A stretch of 64,000 nucleotides of DNA, taken from positions 549,619 through 613,618 of the forward strand of contig NW_005179334.1 of the NCBI RefSeq assembly GCF_000350225.1, written 5' to 3'. Made by a program: the position numbers and the translations under genes. The notes beneath the pieces are model-generated. The model was given only the letters and a program-made list of their open reading frames with translations. It was not told the origin of the DNA and made no database searches. The stretch comes from Chondrus crispus (taxonomy: Eukaryota; Rhodophyta; Florideophyceae; Gigartinales; Gigartinaceae). Positions 1 through 10,645 of this stretch are shown one piece after another; within the stretch, counting starts at the first letter, position 1; every line of letters starts with the position of its first letter.

Positions 1-303
1 GCACGTGGCGACGAGGCGGGTGGGCGTGGTGACGGCGCACACGGCGCCGCCGCCGCGCCGGGAGCACAGCGCGACCGTGCAGGCCGGCGGCGGGCGCGGA
101 AGCGAGCGGCAGATGCCGCTGCGCGGAAGGTCCACGGCAGGGTTCCCGAAGGAGGTGAGGACGCAGGTGCCCGACGCGCACGGGCGGGCGGGGGCGAAGC
201 CGCCCACCTGGCACGTCAGGTCCCGTATGGGGATGGGCGGCGGGAGCTGCGCTAGGGCCAGCGGTAGCAGCAGTAGCAGGGAGACGAGGGCGGTGGGAGC
301 CAT
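1..303 (-). CDS. Secreted cysteine-rich protein, N-terminal part (runs off window)
   Basis: Reading the minus strand from an ATG at 301-303 gives 101 codons open to the window edge. The start is MAPTALVSLLLLLPLALAQ, a textbook signal peptide (short n-region, leucine-rich core, ALA before the likely cut). The visible mature part has eight cysteines in about 80 residues, in short spaced CxnC groups, plus proline-rich stretches, as in disulfide-stabilised extracellular proteins. No family was recognised. A TATA-like box lies 64 bp upstream on the same strand, which supports this start. The opposite-strand open frame over the same bases is very GC-rich and has no such signals, so I treat it as the shadow. 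A copia element sits directly upstream of the promoter. Confidence 0.7.
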   Translation of the reverse strand, partial: MAPTALVSLLLLLPLALAQLPPPIPIRDLTCQVGGFAPARPCASGTCVLTSFGNPAVDLPRSGICRSLPRPPPACTVALCSRRGGGAVCAVTTPTRLVATC

Positions 304-366
304 GGTGGTGCGGGGCGAGGCGGATGGGGCGGGGATGCGGGGGGTAGGTGCGCGTGGGGGGCGCGG

Positions 367-374
367 TTTATATG
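367..374 (-). promoter_or_regulatory. TATA box of the secreted-protein gene
   Basis: On the minus strand the bases read CATATAAA, 64 bp upstream of the ATG at 303, in an otherwise very GC-rich stretch. The copia 5' LTR begins at 385, only 11 bp further upstream, so the core promoter is separated from its original upstream region, which now begins at 5243. Confidence 0.5.
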
Positions 375-384
375 GCGCGGGGTG

Positions 385-754
385 TGTTATAAAACTGTCT
401 CCGTCTGCAAAAAGGGAGGCAGTGTTGCACCGCTCGCATGGAATCCACAAAAGGAAATCGATATGGATAATCAGACTTGCAATTATAGAGATGGAAATAT
501 GACAATTCAGGGCTGATATCAGATATGTGGCATATGCGCCAAATACAGTATCATTTGAGTGGGCATCGTTTTTGGGAGATACCTAGCTGAAACATTAGGA
601 ATGCAGTAGCTCTGCAGTAGCGATATAAGTAGGGATGGTTGCGGATAGCTTTCAACAGAATGAACATACAACACACTGCTCTTCAACCTTGCAGTCTTCC
701 TGTCTCATTCTAACTTCTTGTGCCTATTCCACATCTGCCCATCTCCTTCCCATA
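385..754 (+). repeat. 5' LTR of copia 1
   Basis: The LTR begins TGTTATAAAACTG and ends CCCATA, and is repeated at 4873-5242. Two substitutions separate the copies (an A/G near 629 in the AGTAGGGATGG stretch and a G/T near 700). A GATATAAGTA motif near 620 is a plausible core promoter for the element. Confidence 0.92.
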
Positions 755-773
755 GGTTTTGGTCCCAGAAGCG
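755..773 (+). promoter_or_regulatory. Primer-binding site of copia 1
   Basis: Directly after the LTR is GGTTTTGGTCCCAGAAGCG. The TGGTCCCAGAAGC core has the form of a complement to a tRNA 3' end (CCA end). Which tRNA cannot be decided here. Confidence 0.5.
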
Positions 774-780
774 CTGAACA

Positions 781-3700
781 ATGGCAGATCAGAGTGACTT
801 TAAGAAGTTGTTGATTCCGAAATTCGACGGGAATAATTTTCACGTTTGGAAACATCGCATTACGCTGGTACTGCAGGATGCAGATGTCTGGGATGTTGTT
901 GTTCTAGGATTTGGAGTTGGATCTCCCACTGCCTCTGCCGGTATGGCGTCGGACGCTGTTAGTGAGACACCCGTGTTGTCAAGGCCTAGGAAAGATGATG
1001 TCAAAGCTCGACGAATCATCACAAGCGGTTTGACTGACGAACATGTGGCTTTGACCATGGACTGTAAGACAGCCAAGGAAGTGTGGAATATGCTTGAGAC
1101 TATCAATGAAAAGTCTGGGATTTCAAACAAGCTATTTCGTCGTCAAAAGTTCTTTAAGCTGAGGATGGATGGTTCCTCCAAGATGCTAGATCATATCTCA
1201 ACTATGGAAACACTGGCTAGGCGGCTTGAGGCCGCTGGTTCGAAACTCGAGGAGGATGACATCATTATGACTCTTTTGAGCAGTTTGCCAGAGGAGTACA
1301 GTAACTTGGTCACTGCCTTGGAAACTAGGGAATCTAATCTGAGTCTCACAGATGTGAAAGCGAAATTGCTCCACGAGGAAGCAAAAAGGCAGGCACTCTC
1401 AGAAACCTCAGGTATTGTCAAAGGTGTGTCAAAAGCGCTACTTACTGGTCATTCTCATGATGTCCACAGCCATGGTCATAAGGGACACAACAAGAGAAAT
1501 CGTAGGAACGACAAATGCCTTTACTGTGGAAGGCTTAGACATTGGAAGAGAGACTGTAGGAAGTTTCTGTCTGACAAGAAACGAGGAAATCTTTCTCAGA
1601 ACATGCAGTCTTTGTCAAGCAGTGAGCCTGGTGATCAGGGTTACGGCACAGTAGCCCGTTTATTTGTCGTGGCTGAAAAAGAAAGTGAAGCACGAGGTCA
1701 GAAGAGTCTAGGCTTTGGAGATTGCGGTACAGACTGGATTGTTGACTCTGGGACTTGCTATCATCTCTGCAACGACATCTCAGTGTTTAAAGCAATCGAC
1801 TACGGTGACCCGAGGGATGTTGTGCTTGGAGACAACAGGGTTGTAAAGAGCAAAGGCGTCGGATCAGTTCATGTCATGGTGAAGCAGGGACACCACTACA
1901 CGCCTATTCACATCCAGAACGTATGGTACGTTCCAGATCTAGCTTGCAACCTTCTATCCGTTGTTCAACTTTCCGCAAAGGGCTACAGTGTTCGATTTAG
2001 CCAAGCCGGATGTCAGATCGCCGACACGGACGGAAATGTCATTGCAGAGTCTCAAAGAGTCGGAAACTTGTGGAGGCTAAGCGCATCTATTCTTCCGTCG
2101 ACCAAAGAACAGGCTCTTGTGGCATTGGACACTACTGATCTACAGTTATGGCACAAGCGACTTGGACACGTTAACACGGAATCTGTGAAAATTCTCAACG
2201 CTCGAGAATTGTTGCAGAAAGTTGGTAGTTCTGAGCCTGTTTGCTCCCCTTGTGTTGAAGGGAAACAACACCGAGTTTAATTCCCTTCTAGCAGTTCTAC
2301 TTCGTCGGAGAATCTGGAACTGGTTCACAGCGATGTCTGCGGGCCAATGAGAACGGCTTCAAAAGGAGGTGCCCGGTACTTCGCTCTTTTCATAGACGAC
2401 TTTTCCCGCTACACAGTTGTTTACTTTTTGAAACAAAAAAGTGAGATCATTCAGTGCTTCCGAAACTTCAAGGCTACGGCAGAAACGCAGTTCGGATGTC
2501 GTGTCAAAAGACTACGGACCGACAATGGAGGTGAGTACACTGGCAATGCCTTCGAGGTTCTCCTCAAAGATGCCGGTATTGTGCATGAGACGAGTGTTGC
2601 ATACACCCCACAGCAGAACGGTGTAGCGGAGCGCATGAACAGGACCGTTGTGGAAATGGCACGTACAATGTTGCTCGCAAGCAAATTGAATTTCTCGTTT
2701 TGGGCTGAGGCCGTGAACACTGCAGTATACATTAGGAACTGCTGTCCCGGCTCTTCTCTTCACAATGAAATACCGTTCGAAAGGGCTTACGGTCAGGTGC
2801 CTCGTCTAAATCATTTGCGTATCTTTGGCAGTTTATGCTACTCCAAGGTTCTGGGAAGTTCTGGTGACAAGTGGCGACGAAGATCTCAAAAGTGTTTACT
2901 GATGGGATACAGTCAAACCTCAAAAGCTTACCGCCTATTCTCGTTGAAGAAACAACAGATTACAGAGGCTATTGACGTTGTTTTTGACGAGGGAAACTTT
3001 TACGAGGGCCACCACAGTAGCCAACCGGCTATCGGAGGCAACTCAGAAGGGGAGGCCATCGTTGAGTGGAATGATGATATATCGCAACAGCCAGTCGCAC
3101 CATCTGCAGATATGACGGATGACGAAGTATTGGATTCGTTGACTCATATCCCGCCCACCATTCAGTCTAGTGAGGAGCAGAGGCGCTATCCAATTCGAAA
3201 CCGCACGGCACCAACCCGATTTAGTCCGATGCAGAATTCCGGGCATGCAAACTTTGTTCAGATCAACGAGCCTCTCTCACTACCAGAAGCAATGTCTGGG
3301 TGCAATCGGGATGACTGGAAATCTGCGATGGACGCAGAAATGAGGTCTCTCCGAGAAAATGAGACTTGGGAGCTGTCCCCACTACCTGCAGGTCGGACTG
3401 CTATTGGGTGTAGGTGGTTGTACAAGATGAAGTATAACGTGGATGGGACGGTTGACAGACTCAAAGCCAGGCTTGTGGCAAAGGGCTACGCACAGAAGGC
3501 GGGCATTGATTACTTCGAAACATTCGCGCCAGTCTGCAAGTTTACATCACTTCGCTGTTTGCTAGCCATTGGCGCCATTCTCGATATGGAAATCCATCAG
3601 ATGGATGTGAAGACGGCATTCCTCAATGGCAAATTGCAGGAGGAAGTTTATATGCAGCAACCACCAGGCTATGAAAGCAGCAACTCGGCGTTGGTATGTA

Positions 3701-4830
3701 AATTGTTAAAGGCAATTTACGGACTCAAGCAGGCCCCTCGCGCATGGTACGAAAAGCTCTCCGATTTCCTTGTGACTATCGGTTTTAAGTCACTGGAGTC
3801 AGACCACGGGATTTTCGTCATGAACAATGGTACTTGCGGAGCATTTATTTTGGTCTACGTTGATGACCTTGTTATAATGGCACAGGACCTCGATATGATA
3901 ATCCAGATTAAGAACCAGTTGTCTCGAGAATTTGAGATGAAGGACATGGGAGAAATCGGACACTGTCTGGGATTGAATATCAGTCGAAATAGAGAGCAAC
4001 AAACAATTACTATTTCGCAGTCGCACTATGTCCAACACATTTTGGAAAAGTTTGAGATGGTTGAATCTAAACCAATGGCTACACCTCTGACCCAAAGCAC
4101 CTCGCTCACGAAACAAAACGATAGAAATTTCGATGCTGCACTGACCGCGAGATATCAGCAACTTTTGGGATCCGTAATGTACGCGATGCTTGGGACTAGA
4201 GGCGACATTTCGCATGCAGTAAGCGTCCTGAGCCGTTTCATGTCTAACCCTGCCCACTCCCATTGGTCCGCAGTCAAGCGATTGCTACGGTATTTGAGAG
4301 GGACCACGGAAACTATTCTGGTTCTTGGTGGCACTACCTCACCTCATGAGAAAAATGAAATTAGGCTTGTTGGGTTCTGCGATTCGGACTGGGCTTCGGA
4401 TAAGAGCGACAGACGCTCAACAACCGGCTACATGTTTCAGGTGAACGGTTCCACAGTGAGTTGGCAAACCAAAAAGCAGCCCACAGTTGCATTATCAACG
4501 GTGGAGGCCGAGTATATGGCACTGTCATCTGCAGTTAAGGAGTGCATTTGGCTTCGACTCCTTCTTAAAGAGCTTGGCTTTCCGCAGAAAAACGCATCTG
4601 TTATTTTGGAAGATAACCAGGGTTGCATAGCGCTGGCCAGCAACCCAAAGTTTCATGAACGTTCTACGCATATTGATGTGCGCCACCACTTTGTTCGTCA
4701 GAACATCGCCGAAAGTATCGTGAAGATACAATATATGGAATCAGGGAGGATGCCTGCTGACGGTCTCACTAAGGCCTTGGGTCCGACAAAGCATGAACAG
4801 TTCATCAAGGCGTTCGGTCTTCAAATGTAA
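781..4830 (+). CDS. Copia gag-pol polyprotein with one in-frame stop
   Basis: A single frame of 1349 codons is interrupted only by TAA at 2278-2280. Gag comes first, with a CX2CX4HX4C zinc knuckle (CLYCGRLRHWKRDC, about residue 249). The aspartic protease follows (WIVDSGTCYH). Integrase has an HHCC region (LWHKRLGH, then CSPCVEG) and a catalytic core with FIDDFSR, RTDNGGEY and QQNGVAERMNR. Reverse transcriptase shows YGLKQAPRAWY and VYVDDLV, and RNase H shows CDSDWASD, STVEAEYMAL and the VRHHFVR tail. The stop falls just after the HHCC motif, within integrase, so everything downstream needs readthrough or is untranslated. The start at 781 is the first ATG after the primer site, with gag homology beginning at once. 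Everything else looks intact. Confidence 0.93.
2278..2280 (+). other. Single nonsense codon (TAA) in copia 1 gag-pol
   Basis: Frame and protein similarity continue on both sides without shift. It is either one point mutation in an otherwise young element or a readthrough codon controlling the ratio of upstream products to full polyprotein. Its position inside integrase, not at the gag/protease border, favours mutation. Confidence 0.85.
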
Positions 4831-4863
4831 GGAAGCAGCCGAAAACAGTATTGCATCGGTGAC

Positions 4864-4872
4864 AAGGGGAGG
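4864..4872 (+). promoter_or_regulatory. Polypurine tract of copia 1
   Basis: AAGGGGAGG directly abuts the 3' LTR start at 4873, the expected place for the plus-strand primer. Confidence 0.6.
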
Positions 4873-5242
4873 TGTTATAAAACTGTCTCCGTCTGCAAAA
4901 AGGGAGGCAGTGTTGCACCGCTCGCATGGAATCCACAAAAGGAAATCGATATGGATAATCAGACTTGCAATTATAGAGATGGAAATATGACAATTCAGGG
5001 CTGATATCAGATATGTGGCATATGCGCCAAATACAGTATCATTTGAGTGGGCATCGTTTTTGGGAGATACCTAGCTGAAACATTAGGAATGCAGTAGCTC
5101 TGCAGTAGCGATATAAGTGGGGATGGTTGCGGATAGCTTTCAACAGAATGAACATACAACACACTGCTCTTCAACCTTGCAGTCTTCCTTTCTCATTCTA
5201 ACTTCTTGTGCCTATTCCACATCTGCCCATCTCCTTCCCATA
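4873..5242 (+). repeat. 3' LTR of copia 1
   Basis: Second 370-bp copy of the LTR, followed by the target duplication GGGTG at 5243-5247. Confidence 0.92.
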
Positions 5243-5552
5243 GGGTGCAGGCGGATTTGGCAGATGGCATATGCGGGGTGACCCTGATTTGGGCGAGGCG
5301 GGGGCGCGGCGGTACATGCGCCTTGTGCGGGCCCGGGCCCCGGGCGAGATCTGGGTGTGGTGCGGGGTAGTGGCGTCGAGTTAACGGGAGACTGAAACTA
5401 TCGGGAGGGGATATTGGGGCGAGCGGATAAACCAAGTGGAGTGGACAGAGACGCGCAGCATGCTGTGCGTTTACCGTCTTTACTCCCTCTGGCCCCCAAG
5501 GACGAGGAGGGTACGGCACCGTAACGGTACCGTTGCTGTGTATGGAGCAGTA

Positions 5553-5636
5553 GCCGAGCTTACTCGGGTCAGTAAGCTCGGCGATCTACATGATACATGT
5601 CGCAGTAGCCGAGCTCTCTCGTGCCGTGAGCTCGGC
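5553..5636. repeat. Two tandem hairpins sharing GCCGAGCT/AGCTCGGC arms
   Basis: The first has perfect 12-bp arms (5553-5564 and 5571-5582). The second has 9-bp arms (5608-5616 and 5628-5636). Both are preceded by CAGTA and followed by GA, so they look like two copies of one 55-bp unit with different loops. Confidence 0.7.
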
Positions 5637-6127
5637 GACCCAGACGCTACCTTTTGATCGCGACGGTGCGACAAGCGCAGCAAGCGCTGTGCACGTCGAG
5701 ATATGAATGCGGGGCGCGTTTAGATAGGACGGATGCGGAGGCCGCGTGTGGGCGGGCCACGGGCGTGTCCATGCGGCACCAAGCTCATCATCCGGGCGGG
5801 CGGTTGTTGCGTTCGCCATGCGGCGGGCGGCGCGTGACGTCATGCTTTTCTCACGCGGCGGCTCGCGCGGCGGCGGGAGGGGCCGGGAGGGGCCGGGAGG
5901 GGGCGGGAGGGGGCGCGCGAAAGCCGCGGCGGCGCGGCGCGGGGCTCCGCGCGCCTGCTACGTTTGGACGCCCGCGCTCAGCCGCTGCGTAAAATTTGGC
6001 CTGCGGCTCTGTACGTGCGTGGCATGCGGCATGGATTTCGGAGGGCGCGGCAGGTGCGACGAGATACAGTATATGTACGTAAACGAGATATACGCAAACG
6101 AGACTGTCGATGTGGACTGTGAACAGT

Positions 6128-6186
6128 CGCCCTCTCGAAAGCGGCGCAGGCGTCACATGACGCTTTGCGCCGCTTTCGAGAGGGCG
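6128..6186. repeat. Perfect 21-bp inverted repeat with nested palindrome
   Basis: Arms 6128-6148 and 6166-6186 are exactly complementary. The 17-base loop contains GCGTCA-CA-TGACGC, itself palindromic. It could be a short foldback element or a hairpin RNA source. Confidence 0.8.
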
Positions 6187-6500
6187 TGTACCGGGCGGCG
6201 GGTCCTGCTCCAATCAGCCGTCCGCTGGCTGTAGCTCTGCATGCCATGCGGGTACCGCTAGCCAAGGGGAGGGACAGCTGGGTAACGACCAGAGGGTTGA
6301 ATGACTGTGAAAATACTGAGGAAAAATTAACAGAGAAATAAGCACCGACGGACGGTACCCCTTTAATCACCCTTGTCTTCCGACGAACGGAACTTTTGAC
6401 CTCGAGGATGGCTGAGATTCTTCTCTGTGTGCTGCTCACTTCTTTCCTCTACTAGGAAGTGGGGAGCTGCTTTTATACTACCCCAATACACCCGGTGATG

Positions 6501-8342
6501 TGCTAAATACTCCTCGTGAGGACGAATTCATCGTATCTTAAAAAGGGATCGATGAAGTCCGTAGAAAGAAGTATACAAATTAAGCTCAAATATAAAAGTG
6601 AATGGCCAAATGGCCACTCACTTACTGCATACATACATATGCAGCAACAATACTACTGTAACAAGGCAGACCCACACTTGTACGGGCGTCTTCATTTCAA
6701 CAATGACTGCAAGCCGTATGAAGGAATCATCACACTTCCATGCCCAGAGGAGGCACCTTTTTCGCTCTTTGGCTGCTGCACGGCCAATTAAAACGGTCTC
6801 GTTGTTTGTCTCGGGACCAGATTGACAGAGACGCATGAAGATACAACCCCAGGTCATGAGAAGGATAATGGAGTGGCCACCTCCATGGCCGGTGGACACT
6901 GTTAGTACTCGATACCATCCTTGGAACTCCATGATCTTGGTACATGGATACTGGAGATGTTAGACGTGCCAAAAGTGCAGAGAATGTGAGAGGACAAGGA
7001 TTAATGCTCTAGCGGAAATACACCGTGGAAATAAAGCTGCGACAGGTAAAGTACACTTGGAAGTAGATCGCAGTAAGAAAACGCAAAGACAGATAACCTG
7101 CGCCTTCATTACCAACCTTGAAACGTACCCAGCAGCACCCGAGATGCCGGTCTCCAATCTACTCGCGACAGCACATTGAAAATAGCTTGCTGCATCCCTG
7201 TTCATCTCTCCATCCCTTTTCTTTTTTCCGCACTTGCCCACCACAACATACACTTTTCACACATATTAACCTTGAATATACATGTACTGTACAAGAATAA
7301 CGATAGTAGCGGTGAATAGCGACGACCGCAGCCTCACTGTTTTGACCGACGGTATTAGACTGTACGGCCAGGCGTAAGAGGGGTTCGTGAGTTTTAAGGT
7401 ATGAGACCTCTAGAATGGTAGGAGAAATTACACCTTTTGCCCACTTAACAACGCACCATGACGAGGCACAATTATAGTTATACCATATATATAGTTATAG
7501 ACAGCCGATAAAATCCACAACGGCGGTGTCCTACCCTAGGGTACCACGTGCGGCTTATTTAGTGTTTCGTCATGCTATACTTATTATGTGTGTCTAGGAC
7601 GACCGTCAATTTGACCTCGAGGCCAGCTTGTTTTTGCAAAATATATATAAATTGAATCGAAACTTCAAAAAGTCAGTTTGGACACCATTTCTTTAACGTA
7701 TACGCCCTCGGCAATAACATCTTGCAAAACATTGGCATGGCGGTTGTCAATGCACAGAGAGACTAAGATTCTAATGAAGTTTCAATGATCAGTTGAATTT
7801 TTAAACAGGCGTTTTGGTTTCGAAGATATCAACATAAAACGTTTTGAGGTTGGTCAAAAAGGCTCCCTTTTTGGGCATTTTAAAAATGGCTGGAAAAGAC
7901 GTGCAGATCTCACTTAACTCCACCCTTCCGCAACGCAGAAGTCAACTGCGGTGGCGAGAGTATCTTTTTCCATCTTGTTGAGATGGCCTTTCCAGAAAAA
8001 ATAAGTTGAAAGTGACCTCATATGAGGTCATTTGTCTCCTAGAGAACTAGGCCCTCAGAAGACCGAAAATTTCTCCAGGCGACAGGAAGGGTAGAAGATA
8101 CGTGAAGCACTAAAGGAATGCATGTTGTTTGGTGCATACGCTGTGCTATGTTGTTCACAAAAGTATCGGATACGAAGAAAGGGGGGAGAAAAACGGAAAC
8201 GACGTTCTCGTATTGTAGAGAGTTTGTTACGCAAAGTAAGTCACAGGATAAATTGTGCTCTATGTCTGGCCATCCAGAATAGGGCAGTACTTCAGGGTAA
8301 CGCAAACAAGCAATAAACATGCCATATGGGTACACCGCGGGG
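6501..8342. other. About 1.8 kb without recognisable gene
   Basis: AT-richer, with only short unsupported open frames. TATA-like stretches occur near 7485 and 7643. A perfect 18-bp palindrome, TGACCTCATATGAGGTCA, lies at 8013-8030. I recognised neither RNA genes nor element ends. Confidence 0.4.
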
Positions 8343-8401
8343 ATTTCATCTGGGGCCAGCATACATATTATCATGATATGTATGGTGGCCCCAGATGAAA
8401 T
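8343..8401. repeat. Hairpin with 16-bp perfect arms
   Basis: Arms 8343-8358 (ATTTCATCTGGGGCCA) and 8386-8401 are exactly complementary, and the loop contains a second stem, CATACATA/TATGTATG. It stands four bases from the next hairpin. Confidence 0.8.
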
Positions 8402-8405
8402 GCAC

Positions 8406-8445
8406 TATACTCCAGGTGGCAATATATATTGCTACCTGGAGTATA
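8406..8445. repeat. 40-bp near-perfect palindrome
   Basis: TATACTCCAGGT at the left end pairs with ACCTGGAGTATA at the right, with a single G/T mismatch and almost no loop (centre ATAT). With the preceding element it forms a double hairpin. Confidence 0.8.
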
Positions 8446-8561
8446 CTGCATGCCTTCCCGAAGTGGCGTGAAAGATGACACGTGTGCACATATTTCGCCA
8501 CGAGAAGCCCAACGGCCCTACTTACGCATGGCGCAAACATGAGTAATGCGCGGTCGCGTAA

Positions 8562-8780
8562 TGTGTGAACAGAAGACCGATGCCTGGTTTACTCGTCGTC
8601 GCTGGACGACACAACCGATCACAGCCTGCACCATGACTACTGTACGTACATCCTCGACTCGGGCGCCCACCCAACACACATGGCCAACCTCGCCTCCATA
8701 CAGACACCACAACCCATACAGCACAAAACAAAAACCGCAACTAACCAAATCGTAAAATGCAGGCACAACAGCAGTCGGTT
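8562..8780 (+). mobile_element. Copia remnant: LTR tip plus protease fragment
   Basis: 8562-8602 matches the end of the 23167-23515 LTR, read on the minus strand. From 8602 the sequence matches the protease region of the truncated copia at 21.8-22.0 kb, but on the plus strand (motif YILDSGAHPT). The two pieces thus face opposite ways, which implies a rearrangement here. The protease part is also the outer end of the left inverted-repeat arm. Confidence 0.6.
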
Positions 8781-10645
8781 CTAAAAAGGATTTTTCCAGA
8801 GTAAAAAGATTAACAATTTCCCCAAAAATAGGCTAAATTCTTACTGTAGTCATCCGCACATACCGTCTATTTACGGCGCGACGGTCAGAACCGCAAGGCG
8901 CCTAGTGCTCCCTTTCCTATTACCGCACCACCCTCCCGCGGGCGCCGTCACCCATCACCCCCCGCATTGAACAAAAGGATCCCGACGGTTGCCACCCCCA
9001 ATTGTATACCCGCTGATATGTAAATCCGCTAGACGATTAGAATGTCTTTGACAACACATTTGGCCGACTATACTGGCCTCCTTCGTCGCATAAAAATAAG
9101 GAAAAGTTTGCAAATTCTGACGCGGGGCAGAGGAGCCGAGGAGCGCAGCAGATGGCGCCACGGACCCTGGACCCCGTCCGAAACTTCCCATTCAACGCCT
9201 GGTGCAAGCGAGAAATTCTCTCGCAAACAGTCCCCGGCCAGTAAGTTAGGTCTTTCTGTGCACAGCCTTTCAACGAGGACTACGCCCTTAAAACACAACC
9301 GAGGCCACAGTTTTCCGATCGAGTGCCTCATCGCCAACCTGGCACGGCTCTCAGCTCCCTCAATCCCTCTGGCATTCGTCAGCTGCATCACAACCAGAAA
9401 AAACCTCTCCGGCCTCTCTCGCGTAAAGAGCGTGCCATGCTGTTCGAACAAAGTAGCGCGCGACCAGAGGCGAACGCGGTAGCGACTGTGCGCTGCACTG
9501 GGTGACCACATCTTCCGCAAGCGCATAATCTGGCGAATGCCAGCTTGCGGCACATAAGGCATTTCGCCCAGCTCTTCAATTTGAAAGCAGGTTTTTTTGT
9601 GCGAAATGCGATGCACCCCCGGGTTGGCCGTTCCCTTCGGACAGAACAGCCACCAACCAAAAAAATTACGACAATTGGAACAACGGATCCCGTTTCACAC
9701 GTGTAACCTTGTAAGTGATTTGTGCCCGGGAGACGGACCGTCTCCTTTTCCTCTCGATCCTCCCTCCGCCGTTGCCACAAACCCTCGAAATGGCCTCCCT
9801 TCCTGTCCTCGTCCCGACCGGGCGGACCCTTCCCCGCCGCGCCATCTGCCACACACGCACGTCCTCCCACAACGGAAGAGATAGGTCATGCGCAGTCGTT
9901 CAGTAGTCTTGACAGTTTTCTCTACATGCGCTTCTGCGTGCCGCTTTACATCAATATTGTTATGTGTGGCAATGCAAAGTTGCGGTGGTTTTCTGCCATG
10001 GCAGAGCTGGAGAAGGTTCTTCTTGGGATATATACAGCCGTCCCTCTTTTGTGGTGCTCACCGGGCCTTAATATTGTAAGACTAGCGATCCCTTCAGTCG
10101 CAGTGTAGACACACTTTCTGGACTTGATTGGGAATTGTTATATGAACCAAGCAAAAGAGATCCGTCCGAAAAAACTTCAACGCCTCTGAGTATTGCTCTC
10201 CAAGACACTGAATAATTGCGTCCAACCCACATCAATTCATCCGCCCATTGCGCAAATGACAGCCATGTTCACATTGTCAGACATCGTTCCCCTGTTTCCG
10301 TGTGTCTATGCAAATACATTGCAAGCATAATAAATAGATCACCATCTTCATTAAGGACCGTGTACTGTAGTCACCCAGTTTACGGTCTGCGATATTGCAT
10401 CAGCACCGCGCACTGGAGTGTGTGCAACGGCAAATCCACTTCGGACCACGTCTCCAAACTCCTCGTCACGTACAAGCTAAGCCCGACTGTCGTCGGATAA
10501 TAATCACCTGCTTTCCCATAGTTATTGATATCTTTCCCCATCATACTACGCACATCGCCAGCATCATGCTGTACTGACCACAGCAATTATCCACTTAGAG
10601 CGTGCACATTCATTTCAGTTTCCATCAACCTTCCTGCCTTCACGA
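8781..10645. other. Outer part of left arm, no recognised gene
   Basis: Mirrored at 19925-21789. An open frame spanning 20700-21503 (267 codons, plus strand) in the right arm is broken into two overlapping frames here (9068-9616 and 9388-9870, minus), so the frame is not conserved between nearly identical copies. I infer that it is not a maintained gene. Confidence 0.4.

Larger units (their letters stand above)
385..5242 (+). mobile_element. Ty1/copia LTR retrotransposon (copia 1), nearly complete
   Basis: The element has two 370-bp LTRs (385-754 and 4873-5242), differing at two positions on hand alignment. It is flanked by the 5-bp target duplication GGGTG (380-384 and 5243-5247). A primer-binding-like site follows the 5' LTR, a purine tract precedes the 3' LTR, and gag-pol lies between in the copia order (protease, integrase, reverse transcriptase, RNase H). 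Near-identical LTRs mean recent insertion. The only obvious lesion is one in-frame stop codon. Confidence 0.93.
5243..6500. other. Displaced upstream region of the secreted-protein gene; no gene seen
   Basis: Before the copia insertion this region continued directly from position 384. It is GC-rich to about 6240 and has open frames on both strands, none with recognisable domains. It contains two tandem hairpins (5553-5582, 5608-5636) and a long inverted repeat (6128-6186). At 6471-6477 the minus strand reads TATAAAA in a TATA-like context, but no convincing reading frame follows it. It may belong to an LTR remnant. Confidence 0.4.

Noticed and set aside
5..502. 165-codon plus-strand open frame at the left edge
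   Set aside because: It runs through GC-rich sequence and into the copia LTR. The opposite strand has a signal peptide, regular cysteines and a TATA box, so this frame is the shadow.
8013..8030. TGACCTCATATGAGGTCA as a hormone-receptor-like element
   Set aside because: The palindrome is real, but there is no reason to expect such receptors in this type of genome; kept only as a palindrome.
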